Under the pieces are notes generated by a model that saw only the letters and a program-made list of their open reading frames with translations, made no database searches and was not told where the DNA came from. From an uncultured Bacteroides sp. (GTDB lineage Bacteria; Bacteroidota; Bacteroidia; Bacteroidales; Bacteroidaceae): a DNA stretch of 17,454 bases. The stretch covers positions 1-17,454 of the forward strand of contig URWA01000042.1 in assembly GCA_900551445.1 (NCBI GenBank). Reading direction: 5' to 3'. The position numbers and the translations under genes are program-made. Positions 1 through 7,413 of the stretch are shown piece by piece (the stretch's first letter is position 1; each line of letters starts with the position of its first letter).

Positions 1-192
1 ATAATGGGGCGTATCAGAAGTTTTAGCTGTTTTTTTACTACGCTTTATTTTTCCCTCTTTTATTAAACGTTCTTTCTCTGCTTTAATGCGTTCAAGTAAT
101 ACGGATGCAGGTTCGTCATTCGGATCTTGAGGAACAAGTTTACCACGAATGGCGAGGTCTAGTATTTTTTGACGTAATTTCTTTGTATCCAT
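1..192 (-). CDS. hsdS: Type I restriction enzyme specificity subunit HsdS, N-terminal part (cut by left edge)
   Basis: Translation from the ATG at 192 begins MDTKKLRQKILDLAIRGKLV and continues with PQDPNDEPASVLLERIKAEK, the characteristic opening of HsdS proteins. It stays open for 64 codons to the edge of the window. HsdS carries the target-recognition domains that direct the HsdM/HsdR complex to a bipartite DNA sequence; only the stretch before the first such domain is visible, so the specificity cannot be read. The gene starts 5 bp after the stop of the DUF1016 gene and is last in the order R-M-DUF1016-S as far as can be seen. In Bacteroidales hsdS genes are often shuffled by recombination, but nothing to the left is available to test that here. 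Identification rests on the N-terminal motif and the operon context. Confidence 0.9.
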   Translation of the reverse strand, partial: MDTKKLRQKILDLAIRGKLVPQDPNDEPASVLLERIKAEKERLIKEGKIKRSKKTAKTSDTPHY

Positions 193-197
193 TTGGG

Positions 198-1364
198 CTA
201 GTCTTTGTTTAAGAATAGATTGCAAAACTCATTCAATTGCTGCTGCATGCGTTCTTGTGGAATGAGAATACGTTTGTATTCAGCAATCATGGTAGGACTC
301 ATGCTTCTGCTCATGGCATATTCTACTACTACCCGGTCTGCTTCTGGGCAGAGAATAATACCGATAGACGGATTCTCGTTAGAACGTTTTACATCTCGGT
401 CGAGTGCTTCCAAATAAAATTCCAACTGTCCAAGATCGCGAGGATGAAACTTTGTTTTTTTTAATTCTACAGCGACCAATGCCTGTAAGCCGCGATGAAA
501 AAAAAGTAAATCAGCCTTGAATGTAGATGCACCAATATTAAGGCGATATTCTTGATCCATGAATAGAAAGTCTTTTCCCAGTTCAAGGATAAACTGTTTC
601 ATGTGTTCTATTAGGCCGTTCCTTAGTTTTGTTTCGCTATGCTTTTTCGGCAGATTGAGAAAATCTACGAATAGGGTGTCTTTGAACATGACTGGCGCAT
701 TAGGATATCTTTCCAGTAATCCTTTTGACATATTGTCCTTGCTTCCTAATAATCCTGCATAAGTCTGGTTAGAAATGCAACGTTGGAGCTCTCGTTTTAC
801 TAAATGCTCTTTATTGGCATAGAGTATGTAAAACAACCGTTCTTCGTCGCTTTTACATCGGCATAAAATTTCTATGTGATTAGTCAAGGTCGTTAACTCC
901 AATATCTTAGGCATTTGTCCAACTGTTGTCTGGACAAATTGTGCAGTTTTTGGCTGCACAATTACAGGTACTTTCTGTTTATGGTAGCTCGCTTCAATTT
1001 GTGCAGTTTTTGGCTGCACAAATTCAGTATTCAAATATTGTCTTGTTGTTGCTATGAACGTTTCTGATGAATACTCATCATAAAACATTACCATATTGTA
1101 TATGCTTCTTTTGCTATATCCTTTGATGTCGGGATATTGCGAACGTATGTATTCGGACAATTGAGAAACAACCTTACTTCCCCATTCTTCGCTCTTCAGT
1201 TTAGCAGATACATATCCACCTACATGCCATGCTGTGAGTAGCAGCTCTTCATTGACGGCTCTTGAAGCATTACTTTTATGTTGGAGAATAATATCTATGA
1301 TTTCTCCGAATTGTTGTTCTATTGATTTTGCGATGTCATTATTCTTCATACGCTTAATCTTCAT
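198..1364 (-). CDS. DUF1016 (YhcG-type) PDDEXK nuclease-like protein inside the type I RM operon
   Basis: This 388-residue protein has the two-part DUF1016 architecture. The N-terminal DUF1016_N helical domain (about 1-110) includes LLTAWHVGGYVSAKLK and GYSKRSIYNMVMFYDEY. The C-terminal PD-(D/E)xK nuclease-like domain (about 155-375) shows D285 in FKADLLFFHR, E300-L-K302, and a following GQLEFYLEALD helix. Between them is a low-conservation linker in which VQPKTAQ occurs twice, at 116-122 and 136-142, exactly 20 residues apart. At DNA level the linker is made of perfect inverted repeats. The ATG at 1364 overlaps the end of hsdM by 11 bp; Met6 (codon 1347-1349) would give a start just after the hsdM stop and is a reasonable alternative. 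DUF1016 genes often sit beside type I restriction genes, but their role is not firmly established. A nuclease or DNA-binding accessory to the Hsd complex is an inference from fold and position. Confidence 0.9.
   Translation of the reverse strand: MKIKRMKNNDIAKSIEQQFGEIIDIILQHKSNASRAVNEELLLTAWHVGGYVSAKLKSEEWGSKVVSQLSEYIRSQYPDIKGYSKRSIYNMVMFYDEYSSETFIATTRQYLNTEFVQPKTAQIEASYHKQKVPVIVQPKTAQFVQTTVGQMPKILELTTLTNHIEILCRCKSDEERLFYILYANKEHLVKRELQRCISNQTYAGLLGSKDNMSKGLLERYPNAPVMFKDTLFVDFLNLPKKHSETKLRNGLIEHMKQFILELGKDFLFMDQEYRLNIGASTFKADLLFFHRGLQALVAVELKKTKFHPRDLGQLEFYLEALDRDVKRSNENPSIGIILCPEADRVVVEYAMSRSMSPTMIAEYKRILIPQERMQQQLNEFCNLFLNKD
913..1024. repeat. Cluster of three perfect inverted repeats inside the DUF1016 gene
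   Basis: Three hairpin-capable palindromes occupy 112 bp of coding sequence. The first has 9-bp arms ATTTGTCCA/TGGACAAAT at 913-921 and 931-939 with a 9-nt loop. The second has 10-bp arms AATTGTGCAG/CTGCACAATT at 937-946 and 954-963 with a 7-nt loop TTTTTGG. The third has 11-bp arms AATTTGTGCAG/CTGCACAAATT at 996-1006 and 1014-1024 with the same loop. The second and third are copies offset by exactly 60 bp, so the reading frame is kept and VQPKTAQ is encoded twice. Where they differ near the arm ends, both arms differ in a matching way. Confidence 0.9.
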
Positions 1365-2787
1365 TTATGTTTGCAAGCAGCTTCTCAAGTTCTGCAACTG
1401 CTGAGCTAATAGTTTTACTTTTCTCTTTTATGTCAGCCATCAATTCGGCCAAGGAGCGGTCATCAGACTCTCCTCCTTGTTTTATCCAGGTTATATCAAG
1501 GCTTGTCTTGTCACGAGTGAGAATATCATCTACCGGATATTTACGCCAACGCCCTTGAGGATTATTGTCTGCATCATATGTCTCTTTGCGTCCTTCTAAA
1601 TTTCCTGCATTATAGCATGTGACAAAATCATCCAAATGATGTCTCTCTAATTTATTAGTAGCAAGCGTATGTTTGATGTCAGTACGATAATCATAGAACC
1701 AAATCTCTTTTGTCGGTTGACCTTTGGAAAAGAACAATACATTTGCTTTTACGCCTTGTGCATAGAAAATACCTGTAGGCAAACGAAGTATCGTGTGTAA
1801 GTTGAAGTCTGAGAGTAACTTCTTGCGAATTGTTTCTCCCGCACCACCTTCAAAAAGGACATTGTCTGGTAATACTACAGCTGCGCGACCTCCGGTTTTG
1901 AGCATCAGCATCATGTGTTGAAGAAAGTTCAACTGATTGTTCTTCGTTTCTACATAGAAATCTGGACGGTTAATAGCCACAGAACCTGCTGGACGAGTAC
2001 CGAAAGGAGGATTGGCAAGTATTACATCTACAAGGGAGGATGGCTCTTTCTCCAAAGAATCCTCGCAAACAATCGGACTCCGGTCTGTTCCCACACCATG
2101 CAAATATAGGTTCATGGAAGCAAGCGTTACGACCAATGGTGTGTTATCTACGCCATGCAGTGCCTTGTTGCGCAAGAAATCACGTTTTTCCTTACTGGCA
2201 GACTGTTCTTTCATGTAATCATATGCAGTCAAGAGAAAACCTCCGGTGCCGCAGGCCGGGTCACAAACCGTTTCTCCAATTTGTGGGGCTATGCAATCTA
2301 CCATTGCTTTGATGAGCGGGCGTGGAGTAAAGTACTGACCAGCACCACTTTTCTTGTCCTGTCCATTCTTCTCAAGGATGCTTTCGTAGATAGCACCTTT
2401 CACGTCTCCATCCATGATCAGCCATTGTTCCTCATCAATCATGGTAATGACTTTTTTTAAATAAACAGGCTTGTCAATCTTGTTTTGCGCTTTTGTATAA
2501 ATTGTGCCGATAAGGTTTTCCTGTTCACTCAGCAGTTTCAGAGTATCCTCGTATTGCTTTACTAAATCAAGACCGTCAAGAGATATTAGATCACTCCATT
2601 GATAACCAGATGGTATTGCAGATTCTTCTCCAAATATTTCTACATTCTCTGCGTCCATCTTCAAGAATAAAAGATAGGTGAGCTGTGTGATATAATCAGT
2701 AAAACCGATACCTTGTCCGGCAAGAGTTGTTGCCAGATTCCAAACTTTTTTGGTGAGCGATTGCTCCGTTGTATTATTTGTTGCCAT
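1354..2787 (-). CDS. hsdM: Type I restriction-modification DNA methyltransferase subunit HsdM
   Basis: This 477-residue N6-adenine methyltransferase subunit would work with HsdS to methylate host DNA and, with HsdR, form the restriction complex. An HsdM N-terminal helical domain (about 10-130, VWNLATTLAGQGIGFTDYI) precedes the catalytic domain. SAM-binding motif I is DPACGTGGF at 176-184, preceded by GAGQYFTPRPLI. Catalytic motif IV is NPPFG at 259-263. The length is normal for HsdM. The start is 4 bp after the hsdR stop and the end overlaps the DUF1016 start by 11 bp, which indicates one polycistronic transcript. Both catalytic motifs are intact, so the methylase is predicted to be active if hsdS is intact beyond the edge. 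Confidence 0.96.
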   Translation of the reverse strand: MATNNTTEQSLTKKVWNLATTLAGQGIGFTDYITQLTYLLFLKMDAENVEIFGEESAIPSGYQWSDLISLDGLDLVKQYEDTLKLLSEQENLIGTIYTKAQNKIDKPVYLKKVITMIDEEQWLIMDGDVKGAIYESILEKNGQDKKSGAGQYFTPRPLIKAMVDCIAPQIGETVCDPACGTGGFLLTAYDYMKEQSASKEKRDFLRNKALHGVDNTPLVVTLASMNLYLHGVGTDRSPIVCEDSLEKEPSSLVDVILANPPFGTRPAGSVAINRPDFYVETKNNQLNFLQHMMLMLKTGGRAAVVLPDNVLFEGGAGETIRKKLLSDFNLHTILRLPTGIFYAQGVKANVLFFSKGQPTKEIWFYDYRTDIKHTLATNKLERHHLDDFVTCYNAGNLEGRKETYDADNNPQGRWRKYPVDDILTRDKTSLDITWIKQGGESDDRSLAELMADIKEKSKTISSAVAELEKLLANINED

Positions 2788-2791
2788 AAAT

Positions 2792-5497
2792 TTATGCTGC
2801 TTTTCTTAAAACCACAAATGTGTATAGAGACTGTAAAGCTTCGTTAGCTTTCTGCATATTGCCAAAGGCACGAATCATTTGTGCTGCCTGAGTTGCATCA
2901 TCTTCACGAATCTCTTTGATCGTACAAGCTCCGTTGGAAGCAATATAATCTACAATACGACTGATAACTTCACGTTGTTTATCTGTTATTTCGCGCTGAT
3001 TTTGTCCTAACCATAGATTAAAATACTGTTTAGAGGTAGAAACTACACTATCTAATCGTTCTATTTGGTGTAAAGCAAAACGTACAAGCTGTATGATATT
3101 AGTTAAAGCATCACTCTCTTCTTTCGTAGAAGAACGTCGAACGCTATTAGGATTCAGAATGGCATATGAATTCCACAATTGTTTGGACGTAAAATGATTG
3201 TTGGCCATCTTGAGTTTGTTTTCCAAATCTTTTAGCATTGAATAGGTAATTGGCTCGCCTTCATTATTATAAATTATACGTAGAGCCTCTATTTCATCAC
3301 TATGTTCTTTACAGAAATCTTCAAAGGCTTCAGTTGTACTTTTGGCTTCTTCTATTGAAAAACCTTTAGATATAAGTGTGTCCTCACCAGGCATCAGTGT
3401 GTTGACAAACCCGGCAGCAAGAATGAGCAGATACCTGCGCGCATCTGCGTGATTTGCAAGCGGCGCGACTAAACCTTTTCGCTCATTATTAGGATCTGTT
3501 GTACTTATGAATGGCGGCAGGGTATTGTTTTCCAATGCTTCGTAAATCCTTGAGGCAAGTTCCTTCATGTCATCATTCGCCAAACGTACGAATTCATTCC
3601 GCTGTGAATTATCTGCTTTGTTGTATATTCTGGAAAGTGTTGCCGCAAGACGTTTCAGATGCTCATCAGGAAGGTAACCATGAGTAATCTGTTCCAACAG
3701 CTCTTTAAGAGTAATAATCTTTGTAGTCGGCTCATCGGTTATCGTAGGTATTGTTTTCTCGTGTTCAGTAACACCTACGGCATCAACTAAATAGAAACAA
3801 TCTTTACTGAACGCATTTGGAGTGACATTTCGTAACTGCTCATCTCCAATTGTGCGTACACCACGTCCTTTCATCTGTATATAAAGCGGTAAAGATTCTA
3901 CATCACGCATGAAAATCAATACTTCAAGAGGCTTAACATCTGTACCTGTTGCTACTAATGTGCAAGTTACGGCAATTCTGAAATCCTTATCATTTCGGAA
4001 CTGACGTATCAATTCATTACTATCCCCTGCAGAATAAGTTATTTTTTGCACAAAACGGTCATCTGTACGTCCAAATACTTCTTTAGCTATCTGTACGATA
4101 TTGCTGGCATGAGTCTCATTTAGAGCAAAGATTAAAGTCTTTGGCAGATAGTCAAAATTGGCATCACGCTGTGGATCATTGAATAATTCCGTATAGACTA
4201 CATCACGATAAGTAGACAGAATAAGTTTTATTTGCGCAGGATTAATGACACTTCTGTTTAGCTCTTTATTGGTATATGTCTTTGTTTCTTTATTGGAAAT
4301 AGTTTTTATATCTCCGGTATAACGTGTCTCTTCTTTGATTTTTTCTCCTTCTAATATAGCACCGCCATTTTCTGTAACCTGAGTTTTGATTCGATATACG
4401 CGGCAATCTACATTTACACCATCAACGATACTTTTCTCCAATGTGTAGTTGATTATGCGATTATTGTTAAAGAATGCCATTGTTTCAGGAATTGGTGTGG
4501 CTGTCAATCCAACAAGTCTGGCTGTATCAAAATATTCCAATACCTTACGCCAATTCCCATAAATGGAACGGTGACACTCATCTATGATAATCAAATCAAA
4601 ATAATCATGTGGTAAATTGGGATTAGGAGGCAATACAACTTCTTCTGTAGGCTCATTATCATCATCATTGTCATTATCCTCAATAGCATCTCCTTTCAGA
4701 AAAGAAAAAAGACGCTGTATTGTTGAAATAACGACATTACTATCAGATGGTATAGAAGAGGAACGAAGACGATTCACTGAAAATATTGTATTGAATGCAT
4801 CTCCATTTTCTGTCAGCCGAAAAGTTCCAAATTCTCCCTCTGCCTGTTTTCCGAGGTTATTTCTGTCTACAAGAAATAACACTCTTCTCATTGGTGTATA
4901 TGAAAGAAGACGATATGCAGTAAGACATGCGGTATATGTCTTACCTGCACCTGTTGCCAATACCATCAAGGCGCGATTCTGTCCACTTCTGAAACTTTTT
5001 TCCAGTTCAGTAACTGCCTCATACTGACAATCACGTAATCCTTTTTTCCGCAAAGTTGGGAGTCCGGCAAAATAATCATTTATTCCCAACAGCTTAACCA
5101 ATTCATGAGGAGTTGGAATCGTCATAATTTGCTTGAAACAAGAATCTTGTTTACGAAAGTCACAGAAGTACAAGTCTTTTCCATTTGAAGTAAATATGAA
5201 AGGTAAAGGCTTTTGGTATACTTGATAGATATTAGGAACATTCCGGGCATATAAGACAGCCTGTTCGCAAACATTATTGGAAAAAGGATCTATCTCTTCT
5301 CTTTTAGCTTCAAGCACACCAACAGCTTTTCCATTAATAAAAAGAAAATAATCAGCCTCTAGATTACCTTTTAAAAGCCCTTCCCTTATAGCAACTGCAG
5401 TACAGTTTGGTTCATAGTTATCTCTATTGACCACCTTCCAACCAGCATCGCTAAACCACTGATCTATTTTTTGCCTCGCTTTTTCTTCTGGTGTCAT
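2792..5497 (-). CDS. hsdR: Type I restriction enzyme endonuclease/translocase subunit HsdR (EcoEI-like)
   Basis: This 901-residue motor and nuclease subunit translocates and cuts unmethylated DNA. The N-terminal PD-(D/E)xK domain shows D49 and E63-A-K65. The SF2 helicase core follows: Walker A ATGAGKT at 181-187, DECH at 306-309, LTATPIP at 331-337, and motif VI QMKGRGVRT. The C-terminal region (from about residue 600) resembles the EcoEI-type HsdR C-terminal domain, which contacts the methylase core. An acidic, asparagine-rich insert (EDNDNDDDNEPTEE, residues 273-286) lies just before the DECH box and is encoded by a triplet-repeat-like stretch. The start at 5497 is preceded by TAGGAATAT, a modest ribosome-binding sequence. 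All catalytic motifs are present, so the protein is predicted to be functional. Confidence 0.96.
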   Translation of the reverse strand: MTPEEKARQKIDQWFSDAGWKVVNRDNYEPNCTAVAIREGLLKGNLEADYFLFINGKAVGVLEAKREEIDPFSNNVCEQAVLYARNVPNIYQVYQKPLPFIFTSNGKDLYFCDFRKQDSCFKQIMTIPTPHELVKLLGINDYFAGLPTLRKKGLRDCQYEAVTELEKSFRSGQNRALMVLATGAGKTYTACLTAYRLLSYTPMRRVLFLVDRNNLGKQAEGEFGTFRLTENGDAFNTIFSVNRLRSSSIPSDSNVVISTIQRLFSFLKGDAIEDNDNDDDNEPTEEVVLPPNPNLPHDYFDLIIIDECHRSIYGNWRKVLEYFDTARLVGLTATPIPETMAFFNNNRIINYTLEKSIVDGVNVDCRVYRIKTQVTENGGAILEGEKIKEETRYTGDIKTISNKETKTYTNKELNRSVINPAQIKLILSTYRDVVYTELFNDPQRDANFDYLPKTLIFALNETHASNIVQIAKEVFGRTDDRFVQKITYSAGDSNELIRQFRNDKDFRIAVTCTLVATGTDVKPLEVLIFMRDVESLPLYIQMKGRGVRTIGDEQLRNVTPNAFSKDCFYLVDAVGVTEHEKTIPTITDEPTTKIITLKELLEQITHGYLPDEHLKRLAATLSRIYNKADNSQRNEFVRLANDDMKELASRIYEALENNTLPPFISTTDPNNERKGLVAPLANHADARRYLLILAAGFVNTLMPGEDTLISKGFSIEEAKSTTEAFEDFCKEHSDEIEALRIIYNNEGEPITYSMLKDLENKLKMANNHFTSKQLWNSYAILNPNSVRRSSTKEESDALTNIIQLVRFALHQIERLDSVVSTSKQYFNLWLGQNQREITDKQREVISRIVDYIASNGACTIKEIREDDATQAAQMIRAFGNMQKANEALQSLYTFVVLRKAA

Positions 5498-5567
5498 ATA
5501 TTCCTATATTTTTATATTATCGGAAGTTGCATACTATGACAATAATAACATCTACAAATTCGAAGAA

Positions 5568-5778
5568 CTATTGTCGTTCTTCTTTGTCTGTTATTAAGTC
5601 TTTTAGGTCAACTTGAAGAGTTTCAGCAATTTGCTGTAAGGTTTCCAAGTTAGGCTGGATTCTGTTACAAGCATACGCATTGACCATGCTAAAACTTTTA
5701 TCCAGTCTTTCCACTGACCATGTTTGTGAGATACCTTACCCGACAAAACAACCTTTATTTTAAAGATTTTAATGTCAT
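5568..5778 (-). pseudogene. XRE/Cro-CI-type HTH regulator, frameshifted
   Basis: Read across frames, the minus strand encodes a small helix-turn-helix protein. The ATG at 5778 gives MTLKSLK. A shift near 5755-5760 continues as KIKVVLSGK. A second shift near 5734-5740 continues as GISQTWSVERLDKSFSMVNA, then YACNRIQPNLETLQQIAETL, and the protein ends in QVDLKDLITDKEERQ at a TAG (5568-5570). The last two segments are a clear XRE-family domain. Adding one base at each junction restores one frame of about 70 codons. The gene ends 70 bp before hsdR on the same strand, the place of a controller gene for the restriction operon. The first junction lies on T-TTA-AAA followed by TAA, which could be a -1 slippery site, but the second (AAGG) is not slippery. 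Decay by two single-base losses is therefore the simpler reading; sequencing error cannot be excluded. Confidence 0.75.
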
Positions 5779-5800
5779 TTTTAGATGTAATTATATTACG

Positions 5801-5832
5801 CAAATATAGTGAATTATATTCTATGCCTTAAA
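5801..5832 (-). promoter_or_regulatory. Possible Bacteroidota promoter for the HTH gene and restriction operon
   Basis: The minus strand carries TATATTTG at 5801-5808, a full match to the -7 element TAnnTTTG. TTTA lies at 5829-5832, three of four bases of the -33 element, 20 bp away. Transcription would begin near 5794, just upstream of the ATG at 5778. This also argues against a TTG start at 5803, which lies inside the -7 box. Confidence 0.5.
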
Positions 5833-6034
5833 TTGTTTGCTTATTTTGTGTATATAATAAAAATTCGGTTGAAAAAGAGGAGAAGTGATTAGCTTAGAAT
5901 AACGTTTTTGGGGACTTCAGAGATAAAGCAAATATCCCGAGCAGTTAATCTGGATTTCGGTTTGTATATTGGTCCACCTTTTGCTCCACCTCGAACGGTA
6001 ATATTTTGCCGTTTTTTGCGTGTCTGGGGAAAAC
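5804..6034. other. Intergenic stretch between the HTH pseudogene and the tRNA-Phe terminator
   Basis: No supported gene is seen here. The left end holds the probable promoter of the regulator. On the minus strand one frame is open from about 6048 down to a TAA at 5889-5891 and looks protein-like (for example NITVRGGAKGGPIYKPKSR), but it contains no ATG. It may be a degraded gene end or chance. I do not recognise the family. Confidence 0.4.
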
Positions 6035-6070
6035 AAAAAATCCCGATTTCGCTTGGAAATCAGGATTTTA
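6035..6070 (-). terminator. Intrinsic terminator after tRNA-Phe
   Basis: A 12-bp stem (6039-6050 with 6056-6067, one G-T wobble) surrounds the 5-nt loop GCTTG. On the minus strand it is followed by a T run (complement of 6035-6040). It lies 24 bp beyond the tRNA 3' end and would stop transcription coming from the tRNA gene. Confidence 0.85.
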
Positions 6071-6093
6071 CTGTCTTTTGCTTTTCTTCAAAG

Positions 6094-6166
6094 TGGTGCC
6101 ACCAGGAATCGAACCGGGGACACAAGGATTTTCAGTCCTTTGCTCTACCATCTGAGCTATGGCACC
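6094..6166 (-). tRNA. tRNA-Phe (anticodon GAA)
   Basis: The minus strand folds as a 73-nt cloverleaf. The acceptor stem is GGTGCCA with TGGCACC and discriminator A. The D arm is GCTC-AGATGGTA-GAGC. The anticodon stem AAGGA/TCCTT holds loop CTGAAAA with anticodon GAA. The T arm carries TTCGATT, with one C-T mismatch in its stem. The 3' CCA is not encoded and must be added afterwards. Its 3' end faces the AT-rich restriction operon, which fits use of this tRNA as an integration site, although no direct repeat of the tRNA end is visible in the window. Confidence 0.97.
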
Positions 6167-6187
6167 ATTGTTTCTTGTTTGCGGTTG

Positions 6188-6218
6188 CAAAGGTACGCAA
6201 ACTTTTGAAACCTGCAAA
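6188..6218 (-). promoter_or_regulatory. Promoter of tRNA-Phe
   Basis: The minus strand has TTTG (6215-6218), a 19-bp spacer, and TACCTTTG (6188-6195), an exact match to the Bacteroidota -33/-7 promoter. The predicted start is about 15 nt before the mature tRNA 5' end. Confidence 0.85.
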
Positions 6219-6290
6219 CATTTCAGCAGAAAAAATGCGATTTTTGTATAAAAAGGGGCTCTTTGTACACAAAATTCACGGATGATGCAC

Positions 6291-6343
6291 AAAAAAGCCT
6301 TCCTTTTCGCCCCGAAGAAAAGTCGGATAGCGAAAAGGAAGGC
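6291..6343 (-). terminator. Intrinsic terminator of the sppA-lpxK-punA-thiL operon
   Basis: A perfect 14-bp stem (6297-6310 with 6330-6343, arm GCCTTCCTTTTCGC) has a 19-nt loop. On the minus strand it is followed by six T residues (complement of 6291-6296). It begins 25 bp after the thiL stop codon. Confidence 0.9.
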
Positions 6344-6368
6344 CTTATTTTCCGGTTGTAAGAGAATT

Positions 6369-7406
6369 TTAGCCTTTCAATGGATTCCAGCCCTGTGCCT
6401 TCAGCTCCAGTTCGTTGCCGTCGCGGGTGACCAATGCACAGCCCAGTTCAGGCTTGGTGATGTGACCGATGATTTTGACATCCTTCATCTGGGCCACTGT
6501 TTCATGCGCCGTCAACGGTACGGTGAAGAGCAGTTCGTAGTCCTCGCCACCGTTCAGGGCACAGGTACTCAGGTTCATGTTGAACTCTTCGGCCATCACG
6601 GCTGTCTGGTAGTCGATGGGGATACGCTCCTCATAGACCCGGCAACCCACGTGACTCTGTGAGCAGATGTGCATCAGTTCGGACGACAGGCCGTCGGAGA
6701 TGTCCATCATGGCCGTGGGCTGTACTCCGGCTTTGGCCAGGCTTTCTACGATATCCTTGCGGGCTTCCGGTTTCAGGAAGCGTTCCAGCAGGTATTCCTT
6801 TCCGGCAAAGTCGGGTTGTACGTCCTTTTCGCCCTGGAACACGGCTTTTTCGCGTTCCATCAGCTGCAGGCCCATGTAGGCGGCTCCGAGGTCACCCGAT
6901 ACACAGATGAGGTCGGTTTCCTTAGCACCGTTGCGATAGACCACCTTGTCCTTGTCGGCTTCCCCGATGCAGGTGATGGAGATGGCCAGTCCTGTGACGG
7001 AAGAGGTGGTGTCGCCTCCCACGAGGTCCACGTGATGCTGTTCGCAGGCCAGGCGCAGGCCGTCGTAGAAGTCCTCCAGGTCTTCGATGCAGAAACGCTT
7101 GGAGACAGCCAGTGAGACGGTAATCTGTTTCGGTGTACCGTTCATGGCGTAGATGTCGGAGAAGTTCACCATGGCCGATTTATATCCCAGGTGTTTCAGC
7201 GGGGTATAGACCAGGTCAAAGTGTACACCTTCCATCAGCAGGTCGGTGGTGACCAGTACCTGCTTGCCGGGAAACTCCAGTACGGCGGCATCATCGCCCA
7301 CACCGTATTTCGTTTCCGGATTTTGCAGTTTGATGTCCTGGGTGAGGTGCTTGATGAGGCCGAATTCACCCAGTGTGGAGATTTCTGTTCTGTTTCCTTC
7401 GTGCAT
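6369..7406 (-). CDS. thiL: Thiamine-monophosphate kinase ThiL
   Basis: This 345-residue enzyme uses ATP to phosphorylate thiamine monophosphate to thiamine diphosphate, the last step of cofactor synthesis in the cytoplasm. The ThiL/PurM-type fold is shown by GVGDDAAVL (35-43), TTDLLMEGVHF (53-63), NFSDIYAMNG, VGGDTT (129-134), DISDGLSSEL (235-244) and GGEDYELLF (286-294). These include the acidic residues that bind magnesium-ATP in the family. Length is typical. It is the last gene of the sppA-lpxK-punA-thiL operon, 7 bp after punA. No TPP riboswitch is seen before it, so its expression should follow the shared operon promoter. Its product is the cofactor used by the KorB subunit encoded nearby, though that link is only general. 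Confidence 0.96.
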   Translation of the reverse strand: MHEGNRTEISTLGEFGLIKHLTQDIKLQNPETKYGVGDDAAVLEFPGKQVLVTTDLLMEGVHFDLVYTPLKHLGYKSAMVNFSDIYAMNGTPKQITVSLAVSKRFCIEDLEDFYDGLRLACEQHHVDLVGGDTTSSVTGLAISITCIGEADKDKVVYRNGAKETDLICVSGDLGAAYMGLQLMEREKAVFQGEKDVQPDFAGKEYLLERFLKPEARKDIVESLAKAGVQPTAMMDISDGLSSELMHICSQSHVGCRVYEERIPIDYQTAVMAEEFNMNLSTCALNGGEDYELLFTVPLTAHETVAQMKDVKIIGHITKPELGCALVTRDGNELELKAQGWNPLKG

Positions 7407-7413
7407 AGTATTT

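Noticed and set aside
940..1020. The 60-bp-spaced repeat in the DUF1016 gene as a CRISPR-like array
   Set aside because: Only two copies are present, they lie inside an intact coding sequence, and they keep the reading frame.
5603..5803. A 66-codon frame starting at TTG 5803
   Set aside because: The TTG is inside the predicted -7 promoter box, and the frame leaves the HTH sequence partway; the real domain crosses into another frame.
7407..7413. TPP riboswitch before thiL
   Set aside because: Only 7 bp separate punA and thiL, and no THI-box sequence is seen; thiL depends on the operon promoter.
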